A stretch of DNA of 64,000 nucleotides from Eledone cirrhosa. Lineage: Eukaryota; Mollusca; Cephalopoda; Octopoda; Eledonidae. Positions 20,884 to 30,087 of the stretch are shown piece by piece. The position numbers and the translations under genes are program-made. Below the pieces are notes generated by a model, which did no database searches, was not told the origin of the DNA, and saw only the letters and a list, made by a program, of their open reading frames with translations. The stretch's first letter is position 1; every line of letters starts with the position of its first letter. The stretch lies in assembly GCA_964016885.1 (NCBI GenBank), contig OZ024742.1, positions 14,443,622 to 14,507,621 of the forward strand, given 5' to 3'.

Positions 20884-21698
20884 GAAAAAGTTCAGAGAGC
20901 TTATACCACTATTGGCCGCTAAAGGGTTCTCTCTAAAAATGAAAGGCAGGCTGTATGATGCCTGCATACGAACAGCAATGTTGCATGGCAGTGAGACCTG
21001 GGCATTGTGTGCAGAGGATATACGCAGACTAGAGAGGAACGAAGCTTGCATGCTCCGTTGGATGTGTAATAGTAATATACGTGAACGGCAAAGCATAAAC
21101 GAACTAAGGAAGAAATTAGGAATAAGAGGGATCAGATGCTGTTTACTCGAGAGAAGACTACGTTGGTACGGTCACGTGATGCGCACGAAAGACGACAGCT
21201 GTATAAAAAAGTGCAGGGCGATAAAAATAGACGGTAGCCACGGAGTAGGCAGACCAAGACAATGTCACTGGACCGAGATCTTTGGCGCTACACAGTAATA
21301 CAGAAGACCCGCCTTGCCTAAGTACAAAGCAAAACCTACAGCCAGTAGGCACCTCTAACAAAAATACACCCCGGCCCCACTACCCCCACTCCATCCACAC
21401 CACCCCTTCCAATGTAAAGTTATGTTGGTACCACAACATCCAGTCCAAAACAAATGAGGTCGTGTAGGTGTCACGACAAAAAAACACACAGTCCACGCTG
21501 TAATGTGGCTGTGTAGGTAACACGGTAAAAACCTCCCAGTCCACACTGTAAACGTGGTTGGTGTCAGGAAGGGCATCCAGCCGTAGAAAACCCGCCAGAC
21601 AGTCCTATACGAACAAGACAACCAATCTTGCTTCAAGTGGAAAAATTCCCGTCCAAACCCATGCTAGCGTGGAAGATGGACGTTAAACGATGATGATG
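20884..21698 (+). mobile_element. LINE (PHD-RT family), 5'-truncated copy B with internal deletion
   Basis: Starts at 'gaaaaagttcagagagctta', within the C-terminal domain. The ORF reads 'KKFRELIPLLAAKGFSLK', 'LHGSETWALCAEDIRRLE' and 'WYGHVMRTK', then jumps at 'GVGRPR' straight to the SLDRDLW codons. About 50 bp encoding KTWDELINSD are missing, which shifts the frame. The 3' tail is complete to 'gatgatgatg' at 21698. Confidence 0.9.
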
Positions 21699-21730
21699 TA
21701 AAGTGGACGTGTAGGTTAGCTAACCTAACA

Positions 21731-21825
21731 ATGGCATGTACTAAAGAAACTGCTCGTAAATCTACAGCTGGAAAGACTCCACTAAACAGCAGGCCACTAA
21801 AGCACCCAGGAAAACTAGATCTACC
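21731..21825 (+). pseudogene. histone H3 N-terminal tail pseudogene fragment
   Basis: ATG at 21731 begins M-A-C-T-K-E-T-A-R-K-S-T-A-G-K-T-P, against the universal H3 start MARTKQTARKSTGGKAP. After a one-base shift the next frame reads T-K-Q-Q-A-T-K-A-P-R-K, against RKQLATKAARK. About 30 residues of the tail are preserved, including the positions of Lys4, Lys9, Lys14, Lys18 and Lys23 relative to each other, and then homology stops where a palindromic repeat begins. It lies only 33 bp beyond the end of LINE copy B. It is a broken fragment, not a functional histone gene; whether it is intronless retrocopy DNA or a piece of a cluster cannot be told. Confidence 0.8.
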
Positions 21826-21935
21826 AACTCATAATATTATAAAATTAAATCAAATTATTTAGAACTACAAGTGAAGTCATTCTTTTCCGTTTTTTTCAAA
21901 TATACCCAACTGTACAAAGGATCTCACACATTTTC

Positions 21936-21945
<10 letters not shown>
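21824..21945 (-). repeat. half copy of palindromic repeat
   Basis: 'ccaactcataatattataaa', 'ttatttagaactacaagtg', 'aagtcattcttttcc' and 'cccaactgtacaaaggatct' match the right half of the palindrome at 35477-35645, including its downstream flank. Confidence 0.75.
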
Positions 21946-21973
<28 letters not shown>

Positions 21974-22428
21974 AGAACAAAAGATGGTTAAAAGAGTTCC
22001 ATGTATTTTATTATGCGCATTTCAAAAACAAATATCATCATGCAATAATATTTGTGTTTTCATCAGATAAAACAGGAAGACATGATATGAAGGTTAAAAA
22101 ACACTTGTGGATAGTGCAGTTTTAAATCAACATATGAGAAGTAGTTTTAGATTGATGTGTGATATTGGGAAAAATATTTTATTTTGAGGGGGGGGGGGGA
22201 AGAGGAGGAGATGAGAGTAAAAAGTGGAGAGGGAGGAGTATAATGAGGAAGGATGAGATAGGAGGAGAGATGGGTGATAGAGAGAGAGAGATAGCTTTTA
22301 TAACTGAGAAAGATATATTGTTTTACATAGAGAGGTTGAAAACCGTTGGAAGATAATGTATAAATTAAAAGAATTTGAAAATTAACGAAGAGAAAAATAA
22401 TGTAAAGTTAAGGTTTGTATATTGAGGG

Positions 22429-22595
22429 GTTTAATAATATGTGCAATGAAAAGAAAATGTTAATATGTATTAAGAATAATATTTAAGGGTTTAATAACAT
22501 GTGCGATGGAAAGAAAAAGTTAATATGTATTAAGAATGATATTTAAGGGTTTAATAATATGTGCGATGGAAAGAAAATGTTGATATGTATTATTA
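22429..22595. repeat. about 62-bp tandem repeat, 3 units
   Basis: 'gggtttaataatatgtgc', 'gaaaagaaaatgttaatatg' and 'tattaagaataatatttaa' repeat three times in the 3' region of the Penelope-like remnant. Confidence 0.8.
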
Positions 22596-23008
22596 AAAAG
22601 AACAACAGGTAATTTAAGTAAGGATATATTGTGAGATGAGCATGAATGAGTTAGATGAAAGGGAGAAAAGAATAATGAATTGAGGATGAATAATCTAATG
22701 TCAAAAAAATGTTTATGTTTACGAAGGATTTTTACAAGGTGATATAGAGTAAGAATGTATTGTATTATGTAATAATTGATTCTATGTTAGGCAACAGTGA
22801 GAAAAGGTACAGATTAGGAGTTAGACATTAAAAGAAAAAGAGAAGAAAGGGAAGTGATAAATAGGAGCGATATAGAATGAGTAACAAGTATTATAGAATG
22901 TATAATAACCTTTGAAATAAGGTAGAAAGATGGGTATATTTTTAAAGAAGTGTATATATATATATGTGCCTTTGAGAAAAAGATTCTAAATTGATAAAGA
23001 TTTGGATA

Positions 23009-24658
23009 TTAGCTGTATACTTTGTGGAATGTTTTGTGGAATTTATGCAAGCAGATAGAAAACAAGTCAGTGCGTCTATTTATTATAGAATCTAAATTAG
23101 ATATAATGGTAAATTTTTCATTTAGACAGAGATTGCAAATTTTGGATAGAGAACTGTTCAAGTATGAAGACGCAGAAGAAACCTTCTTCCAAAAGATGCT
23201 ATATTTAATATTTTTGTCTTTCAAGGACCATATGAGTTCTGAGAGAGCCGTGTTGGTTCTTTTAAGTTTGTATTTAAAAGACGAATGATGGTTATAAAGA
23301 CGAGCTTTAAAAGAGGTGGAAGTGGAACCAAAATAGGTGAAGGAATTGGTGTCAGTTATAACTTTACATTCGTAAATTAAGTTTTTATCAAGACAATGGT
23401 TGTTGAGAGGACATTTATTTTTAACAGGGCAATTGCGATTAGAGAGATTATTAACGAGTGACCTAGTGTTATCTATAGAAGGAATTGGATTGGAGAAGTT
23501 ATTTGCGATAGGAATAATAGTTTCTTGATTTAGAATAGGATTAAGAACATTTAGCCAAGTTGTGTTTGACGTTGTATTTGGGTTTGCAGAAATTAGCCTA
23601 GGGTTTACAATGACGTCGGGAGTACTATTACTATTATTATGATATTCAGTGTTGGAAGGAAGGTATTTAGTATTTTATTGTTGTGTTTAGAGATAATGTT
23701 GGAAATGTTGGAGGATGTAGAATAGGAAAATTTTATAGTGTGTTTGTTAAATATTTTACTATAGATATGTGAGGGAGGAAGCATTTATTTAAGGCACTAA
23801 AGAATAATTTAGGAATATTGTTATTAATAGAGATGGAGAAAGGAGCATTATACCAGATTATGTTTTTGTATCTAGGTCTTTTATTAAAGTTATTGGAATG
23901 ATCATGATTAATTATTCTACTGTAAGTTCTTCTAGAATTTGTTTCTTTACTATATTTGATTTTATCAGGATAGCCGGCTTTAGAAAGCGCGTTATTATAG
24001 TAATTGGCGTTAGCATCAAAGATGTTTTTATTAGAATATAGGTTAGATATTCTTTTTCCAATATTACTAACTATAGCATTCTTGATATTAGTAGGATGGT
24101 TAGATTTAAAGTTAACATAATTTAGGTTCTCATTGTTTTTATGGTAAGGGTAATATAGGCCAGTGTCTAGATTAAGAGATCCATCCAAGAAATTAGCTAG
24201 TTTGATGCTGTTATCAAATTCAATTTTTAGGTTATGTTGGTTAAAGAGATTACGTATATTGTTCTTAATAATATTAAGGTTAACTATGTTACAATTTAAG
24301 ATAGTAAAGAGTCCATCGTCACGATAAATTCCACCGCGAAGTTGAGGAATTTTCCGACTCAAAGAGTTCAAAATAAAGATACCAATTAAATCTGTCAATT
24401 GGGATGAATCGGATGCTCCCATTGTGATGTCGAAGTTGTTAGAGGTATCGGCTCTGGTCCAATATTCGTTGTTGAACTCTAGGATGGTTTTACGTGCGGT
24501 GAGAATGATGTGAAGTTCATCTGTGGTGATGTCAGAATATTTAAGTGCGAAAGATAGAGCATTATTGAGAAGTGAAGGCGAAATAGAAGAATAGTAGCTG
24601 GCAATATCAAATTGAACAAATTTTAGTTCGTTTTTATTATTCAATTTGTTGATTTGTT
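23009..24658 (-). pseudogene. Penelope-like RT/GIY-YIG ORF, frameshifted
   Basis: The RT part (open 24695-23733) shows motif A-like 'FVQFDIASYYSSIS' (about residues 26-39), 'MGASDSSQLTDLIG' and the catalytic box YRDDG (about 124-128), then 'SVIK..NFLDGSLNLDTG'-type palm/thumb sequence and 'IIWYNAPFS'. The frame breaks near 23733 and again near 23640. It then resumes with a Cys cluster (NCPVKNKCPLNNHC), 'LIYECKV', 'YFGSTSTSFKARLYNH' and 'LSELIWSLK...CNLCLNEK', ending in TAA at 23009. The last part fits a GIY-YIG nuclease (YFG in place of YIG, with the downstream Arg and His). The first residues of the 24695 frame come from the inverted segment and are not native. Confidence 0.65.
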
Positions 24659-24758
24659 CTTTATTTTGAACTCTTTGAGTCGGAAAATTCCTCAACTTCG
24701 CGGTGGAATTTATCGTGACGATGGACTCTTTACTATCTTAAATTGCAACATAGTTAAC
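24279..24758. repeat. 100-bp inverted repeat marking a 5' inversion
   Basis: 24279-24378 and 24659-24758 are reverse complements with a single difference (gttacaat versus gttgcaat), separated by 280 bp. The left arm is native RT coding sequence including the YRDDG codons; the right arm is an inverted copy fused to the 5' end of the element. Confidence 0.9.
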
Positions 24759-24998
24759 AAATTGAATCACTTCAGAAGTACCAAACCATAAATTTAGGTT
24801 CAAAGAAGAGCAATTAGAACGAACCTGTGGGATAATTCTATCCAAGATGGCTTTACTAACAACCCCCAGATCAGATTTAGAGGGGGGCGATTAATCTAAC
24901 AGGTAGTTCAGTGCAAAAATTGTTTTTGTGATCCTTGAGATTTATCCATTGAGATTTATGCATTGCTTTATTGTACTACAATAAAACTCACCTCCTAC

Positions 24999-25049
<51 letters not shown>

Positions 25050-25430
25050 TTAAAGTATATGTTGTAGTGTTTATCTTATATTTTTTCTAACAGTGTGAAA
25101 ATCAATTTATTTAACTGGTTAACTCTCTGACGTAGAAGAGAAGGCACTAGATTGCACACACACATATATCATCATCATTTTACGTCTATATATATTATTG
25201 ATTTATTGATATTTTATTTGAGTGACCCAAATCTTCCTGGTCGTTCTTTTTCGGATGTATGGGTGATTTTAGGCATGACCTCTATGTGTTGGTAATTTAA
25301 CGATGGTTATAGCTCTGATTTATCCAAATTATTGAGCCCTCTGCCACACATATCGGATTTGTTTATCGTTAATTCGTAGGCTGTTTTTCCGATTCTCGAT
25401 TATTCTACTATATATATATATATATCCAGA
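24759..25430. other. unassigned flank with TA microsatellite
   Basis: No coding signal. (TA)n at about 24998-25048; 'gggggcgattaatctaacag' and the rest are not recognised. Confidence 0.4.
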
Positions 25431-25447
25431 GAGTAACTTGGAGTTAC

Positions 25448-25515
<68 letters not shown>
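25430..25515. repeat. (TA)n microsatellite
   Basis: A long uninterrupted TA tract at 25457-25512 next to the palindrome. Open frames of Tyr-Ile repeats are meaningless. Confidence 0.9.
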
Positions 25516-25518
<3 letters not shown>

Positions 25519-25587
25519 AAGGAATTGTGGTAAGGAACCAGATCCATAATGCACCAGAGTACTCAATACTTAGGGTAGTAGAGTGGG

Positions 25588-25707
25588 ATATAGGAAAAAG
25601 TATGACCCCGACGGCAGAGCTCAAGCCGTTTCGACGGCTATTTCTGGACTGAAATAGCCGTCGAAACGGCTTGAGCTCTGCCGTCGGGGTAATACTTTTT
25701 CCTATAT
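25588..25707. repeat. 56-bp near-perfect palindrome, 8-nt loop
   Basis: 25588-25643 and 25652-25707 are reverse complements with one mismatch (tatgacccc versus tattacccc); the loop is CTGGACTG. The arms contain 'aatagccgtcgaaacggctt' and 'gagctctgccgtcgggg'. The G+C-rich arms stand out from the TA-rich surroundings. It could be two inverted copies of a terminal repeat of a Penelope-like element, but that is inference. Confidence 0.9.
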
Positions 25708-25754
25708 ATATATATAATCATCATCATTTAATGTCCAAAAACATACATATATAC

Positions 25755-25787
<33 letters not shown>

Positions 25788-25819
25788 CAGTTTTTTTAGC
25801 TTGCAAATATATATATATA

Positions 25820-26010
25820 TCTATATATTACTAAAAGATTGTGCTTGCTTGTCTGTAATGTAATATAGCCAAAAGGGTGCATAATGGAAGTTCCCCATGA
25901 AATATGAACACAAATGGAATAAAACAAGTTACATGTAAATCGAAGAATGGGTTCCCGAGATATGGGGTTTTCTAGGTACCTTCATAAAGAAGGATAGAGA
26001 GAAAGATAGT
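25820..26010 (+). mobile_element. Helitron 5'-end-like fragment
   Basis: 'A|TCTATATATTACTAAAAG' has the TC start and TA-rich lead typical of Helitron 5' ends. The following 120 bp ('gtaatgtaatatagccaaaa', 'agttccccatgaaatatg', 'aatggaataaaacaagtt') match 29295-29425. No 3' end can be paired. Confidence 0.5.
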
Positions 26011-26056
26011 GTTGTGAGAGAGTAGATTGAAAGAGAGAGAGCTGGTGGTGGTGGTG

Positions 26057-26392
26057 TCATCATCATCATCATCATTTCATTTTACGTCCGCTTTTCCCTG
26101 CTTGCAAGGGTGGGACGGGAACAGATTCTGGCTTGATTTCTAGATGCCCTTCCTAACAACAACCTCATTTACAGTGAGTGCTGGGTGCTTTTTTGCCGTG
26201 GCACCTCCACGACCACTTTGCAGTGGAATGATAGGGACCCCAGTCCCTATCATCTCATTTCTACAGCTGAGGAAACTGGAGCAATGTGAAATAAAGTGTC
26301 TTGCTCAAGGAAACAACACATCACCCGGTCTGAGAATTGAACTCACAACCTTTCGATTGCAAGGCCAATGCTCTAACCACTAAGCCATGTGT
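26057..26392 (-). repeat. tRNA-headed SINE with LINE-derived tail (full length)
   Basis: Same family as 18178-18525, opposite strand. It has an (ATC)n end, a tail ('gatgcccttcctaacaac', 'gtgagtgctgggtgctttt'), a central domain ('gtgtcttgctcaaggaaaca') and a tRNA-like head whose B box reads on the minus strand as ggttgtgagttcaattctca. The tail lacks the second tail unit present at 42880-42960. Confidence 0.85.
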
Positions 26393-26454
26393 GTATATAT
26401 ATATAATTATATACACAAGCACACATATATATACATATACACACGTATTCTAAG

Positions 26455-26725
26455 GCGGGTAAAATTCCCCGAGATCCATGGACGAGTTCTCTCCAGCGGT
26501 CTCTGTCCCTCATTATCGCTGCCATGTCCTGCGTCTCCAACAGTGTGGAAGTCGGACCTTCGTAGAGACCTGAAAGTCTGCCTCTTCATTGCTGTAGTGG
26601 AGTCTGTGCTGCTGTATGGGTCTGGGACTTGGACACTGACCAAGAAACTCACTCAGATGGTGGATGGGTGCTACACGAGAATGTTGAGGATGGCTCTGAA
26701 CATTAATCAGTATACACTGAGGATA
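26455..26725. mobile_element. second LINE family, C-terminal fragment with internal inversion
   Basis: 26530-26725 on the plus strand encodes 'SDLRRDLKVCLFIAVVESV', 'LLYGSGTWTLTK' and 'DGCYTRMLRMALNINQ', the RT C-terminal domain of an RTE/Jockey-type LINE. Directly to its left, 26455-26525 on the minus strand encodes 'DMAAIMRDRDRWRELVHG', which belongs a little further downstream in the same protein. The two pieces therefore point away from each other. Both are short and dead. Confidence 0.6.
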
Positions 26726-26755
26726 CACACGTATATATATATATATATATATATA

Positions 26756-28784
26756 GAGGCCAAAAAGCAGGCTTGGAAAGTATGGCGGGATGGGGGAAGT
26801 AGAGAAGACTATCAAGTGGCCAGGAGGGAAGCTAGGAGACAAGTGTACTTAGCAAGAAGGGAAGCAGAGGAAAGAAAGTTCAAGCATGTTCTACAACGCG
26901 AGGACCAAAAACATGAGGTGTTCAGGATTGCTAGGCAATGCGTCAAGGAAAACCGTGATATTGTCGGGGAGAAGTGTGTACTTAACGATGATGGCATACT
27001 TGCCATCACCGACGCTGATAAGAAGGTAGCTTGGAAGTGTCACTATGAAAGGCTACTAAATGAGGAGAATAAATGGGAGAAAGACAGTCTCCCCCATATA
27101 GACCCAACAGAGGGACCAGCAGTGTTAGTCGAGGGGAGTATAATAAGTAAGGCAATCAAGGATATGAAGACGGGTAAGGCGGCTGGGCCTTCGGAAATAG
27201 TTGCTGAGATGCTGAAGGCATCTGGCACGGTGGGACACACCATGGTCACCCGCATAGTTAACCAAGTCGTACAGAATGGGGTTGTTCCGAAGGACTGGCA
27301 TAGCAGCATCATCGTTAACTGTTATAAGGGTAAAGGAGACGCCCTAGATAGGAGTAACTATAGAGGCATTAAATTAATCGACCAGGTCATGAAGGTCACG
27401 GAAAAAGTAATAGCGCAACTAATCAGAGAGAGAATTGACCTAGATGAAATGCAGTTCGGGTTTGTGTCAGGCAAAAAGTACCACAGACGCTCTTTTCATT
27501 GTACGACAACTACAGGAGAAGTACCTAGCTAAAGGTAAACCCCTCTACTTAGCTTTTGTCGACTTGGAGAAAGCCTTCGACAGAGTCCCCCGCTCCATTA
27601 TCTGGTGGTCTCTTAGAAAACTAGGCGTTGACGAATGGCTTGTGAGGGCTATACAAGCCATGTATAAAGAAACAGTCAGCAAGGTTAGAATTAACAACGA
27701 ATATAGTGAAGAGTTTAGCGTAAAAGTTGGCGTCCATCAGGGCTCTGTTCTCAGCCCCCTACTATTTATTATTGCCCTTCAGGCTATAACAGAGGAGTTC
27801 AAGACCGGCTGCCCATGGGAACTCCTATACGCAGACGACCTGACACTCATAGCGGAATCAATGGCCGAGCTAGAGAAGAAATTCCAAACATGGAAGCACG
27901 GCCTAGAATCAAAAGGACTTAAAATTAACCTGGCTAAGACTAAAGTTCTAGTTTGTAGGAAAGAAAATAAGGCGGCGGTCCCTTCTGGGAAATGGTCATG
28001 CTCGGTGTGTAGGAAAGGCGTAGGTAGAAACTCCATTTTATGTCCTAAATGTAAAGTATGGGTGCATAAAAGATGTAGTGGGATCACAGGTAAGCTAACT
28101 AAGAACATAGATTTTACATGTGGCCGGTGCTCTGGTGCAATAAGTAGCAGCAAGTGCTCACAAAATACTAGCTCTTTCAATTGCGCAGAGGGTTCTATAG
28201 AAATAGTGGACAGCTTCCGTTACCTGGGCGATAAAATCAGCAGTGGGGGAGGGTGCTCTGAAAGTACTGTAGCTAGAGTCAGAACTGGTTGGAAAAAGTT
28301 CAGAGAGCTTATACCACTATTAGCTGCTAAAGGGTTCTCCCTAAAAATGAAAGGCAGGTTGTACGATGCCTGCATACGAACAGCAATGTTGCATGGCAGT
28401 GAGAGCTGGGCATTGTGTGCAGAGGATATACGCAGACTAGAGAGGAACGAAGCTTGCATGCTCCGCTGGATGTGTAACAGTAATATACGTGAACGGCAAA
28501 GCATAAACGAACTAAGGAAAAAATTAGAAATAAGAGGGATCAGATGTTGTTTACTCGAGAGAAGGCTACGTTGGTATGGACACGTGATGCGCATGAAAGT
28601 CGATAGCTGTATAACAAAGTGCAGGGCAATAAAGATAGACGGTAGCCACGGAGTAGGCAGACCTAGAAAAACCTGGGACGACTTGATAAATTCCGACCTC
28701 ACACACTTACACCTCTCCAAGACAATGTCACTGGACCGAGACCTTTGGCAGTACTCAGTAATAGAGAAGACCCGCCTTACCTAA
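26756..28784 (+). pseudogene. LINE reverse transcriptase with embedded PHD finger, one frameshift
   Basis: Two overlapping frames make up the ORF. The first (to 27532) holds the region before RT ('GKAAGPSEIVAEMLKASG', 'IIVNCYKGKGDALDRSN', 'GIKLIDQVMKVTEKVIA'). A run of five A at 27475 shifts the frame. The second (27444-28784, 446 codons) has motif A 'FVDLEKAFDRVP' (38-49), motif B 'GVHQGSVLSPLLF' (96-108) and the catalytic YADD (129-132). A Cys4-His-Cys3 cluster follows: C-x2-C-x10-C-x2-C-x4-H-x2-C-x14-C-x2-C (about 186-229), the spacing of a PHD finger. After it comes the LINE C-terminal domain ('SETWALC' type here SESWALC, 'WYGHVMRMK'), ending TTRLT-stop. The product would be an enzyme for target-primed reverse transcription, but this copy lacks the nuclease and is frameshifted. 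Confidence 0.88.
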
Positions 28785-29163
28785 ATACATAGTAAAACCT
28801 ACTACAGCCAGTAGGCATCTCTAACAAAATACACCCCCCCCCCCCATCCACACCACCCCCTTCTATGTAAAGTTATGTTGGTGCCGCGCCATCCAGGCCG
28901 AAACAAATGAGATCGTGTAGGTGTCACGACAAAAAAACACACAGTCCACGCTGTAATGTGGCCGTGTAGGCAACACGGTAAAAACCTCCCAGTCCCACAC
29001 TGTAAATGTGGTTGGTGTTAGGAAGGGCATCCAACTGTAGAAAACCTGCCAGACAGTCCTATGCGAGCAAGGCAATCACTCTTGCCTCAAGTGGGACTAC
29101 CCCCGTCCAAACCCATGCAAGCGTGGAACACGGACGTTAAACGTTGATGATGATGATGATGAT
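26756..29163 (+). mobile_element. LINE (PHD-RT family), copy C, best preserved
   Basis: A 2.4-kb copy truncated 5' of the RT domain (it starts 'gaggccaaaaagcaggcttg' after (TA)n). It runs through the whole RT, PHD finger, C-terminal domain and 3' UTR to (GAT)n at 29163. The apurinic-endonuclease part that should precede it is absent. The 3' UTR contains a C-run ('acaccccccccccccatcc') and the tail 'gcaagcgtggaacacggac'. Confidence 0.92.
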
Positions 29164-29249
29164 ATATATGTGCCTTCTAGATTCATTTCACATTATATAC
29201 ATGTCTGTGTATATTTTAATTATTTAAAAATTATTTTCTAAGTGAACAT

Positions 29250-29425
29250 GATATTTTGAAGTGAACGTGACCCAACGGGTGACGGGTGGTCTAGTATACT
29301 ACTAAAAGTCTGTGGTGTAATGTAATACAGTCAAAAGGACGCATAATAGGAAAATACTTTGAAATGAAGTTCCCCATGAAGTGGGGATACAAATGGAATA
29401 AAACAAGTTTCACGTAAATCAAAGT
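29250..29425 (+). mobile_element. Helitron 3' end followed by a second Helitron-like 5' segment
   Basis: 'gtgacccaacgggtgac' forms a small hairpin (ACCC/GGGT), then 'gggtggt' and CTAG|T at 29291-29294: the Helitron 3' signature. The next bases, 'tatactactaaaag', begin a segment that matches the 5'-like fragment at 25820-25945. So two elements appear joined head to tail. Confidence 0.5.
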
Positions 29426-29467
29426 GTATGTGTGTGTGTGTATATATATATATATATGTGTTCTTGT

Positions 29468-29511
29468 CTGATGACCCTGTGATAAACAGGCAAAACACCA
29501 GAGCAACAAGA
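29468..29511 (+). other. hammerhead-ribozyme-like fold (candidate)
   Basis: CTGATGA (29468-29474), then CCTGT-GATAA-ACAGG (stem II), then CAAAAC where GAAAC is expected. Outer strands TCTTGT (29462-29467) and ACAAGA (29506-29511) pair perfectly as stem I. The arrangement matches a type I hammerhead with a minimal stem III. Departures: GAAA has become AAAA, the first stem II pair is C/C, and the cleavage triplet would be GCA. Probably a decayed copy. Confidence 0.35.
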
Positions 29512-29519
29512 CTCACTTT

Positions 29520-29567
29520 TTAACCGTAATATAAATGAATATATATATATATGACACACAACGCAAG

Positions 29568-29618
<51 letters not shown>

Positions 29619-29640
29619 ATATAACAGAGTTTTGTAGCTT
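29520..29640. repeat. TA microsatellites
   Basis: (TA)n tracts at about 29540-29550 and 29567-29622. Confidence 0.85.
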
Positions 29641-29944
29641 GCTTTTTTCCTCATTTCTAGTAAATTTTAGTAAATTCAAAATTCACTCACCCATATTCTT
29701 CTCCATTACTTTGTTACAACTAGATCTTCACTTGAATAATATAACACTTCTATACTTGTTGTTCATTTGTTTAGCAACTTATACTCACACACACCCTAAA
29801 TTTAGTCATGCGCTATGATGTATATGACTTAGTCGTGACAAGAGAGAGGGGGGAGGAAGGGGGGAGGAAGAGAGGAGACGAGAGAAAGGAATGACTTAAT
29901 AATATAAGGTTAAAAATATTGCAAATACACAAAAGTTAATGTTT

Positions 29945-30050
29945 CTTTGTGGTTACACACACACACATACACACTCTCACGGACACACACACACACACTC
30001 ACTCACTCACACACACACTCACTCACATACACACACACATCTATGCCACG
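29945..30050. repeat. (CA)n / (CACT)n microsatellite
   Basis: Alternating 'acacacac' and 'actcactcac' stretches beside the tail of LINE copy D. Confidence 0.85.
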
Positions 30051-30087
30051 TTTTCTGTTTCCTATATTTCTTCCATGTGCTTTTTGA

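Larger units (their letters stand above)
21946..24758 (-). mobile_element. Penelope-like retroelement remnant (RT + GIY-YIG)
   Basis: Minus-strand element with an inverted 5' end (24659-24758), a decayed RT/GIY-YIG ORF (23009-24658), and a purine-rich, AT-rich 3' region. That region contains three units of about 62 bp near 22429-22595 ('ggtttaataatatgtg', 'gaaagaaaatgtt', 'atatgtattaagaa'). The exact 3' end is uncertain; I place it at the TA tract near 21946. Penelope-like elements copy themselves by reverse transcription primed at an endonuclease nick. RT followed by C-terminal GIY-YIG is the canonical order for endonuclease-bearing members, but family placement is inferred from motifs only. 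Confidence 0.65.

Noticed and set aside
26387..26760. N-terminal part of the 381-codon ORF at 26387-27532 as native LINE protein
   Set aside because: It reads through a microsatellite, an inverted fragment of another LINE and a TA tract before entering copy C; the fusion is accidental.
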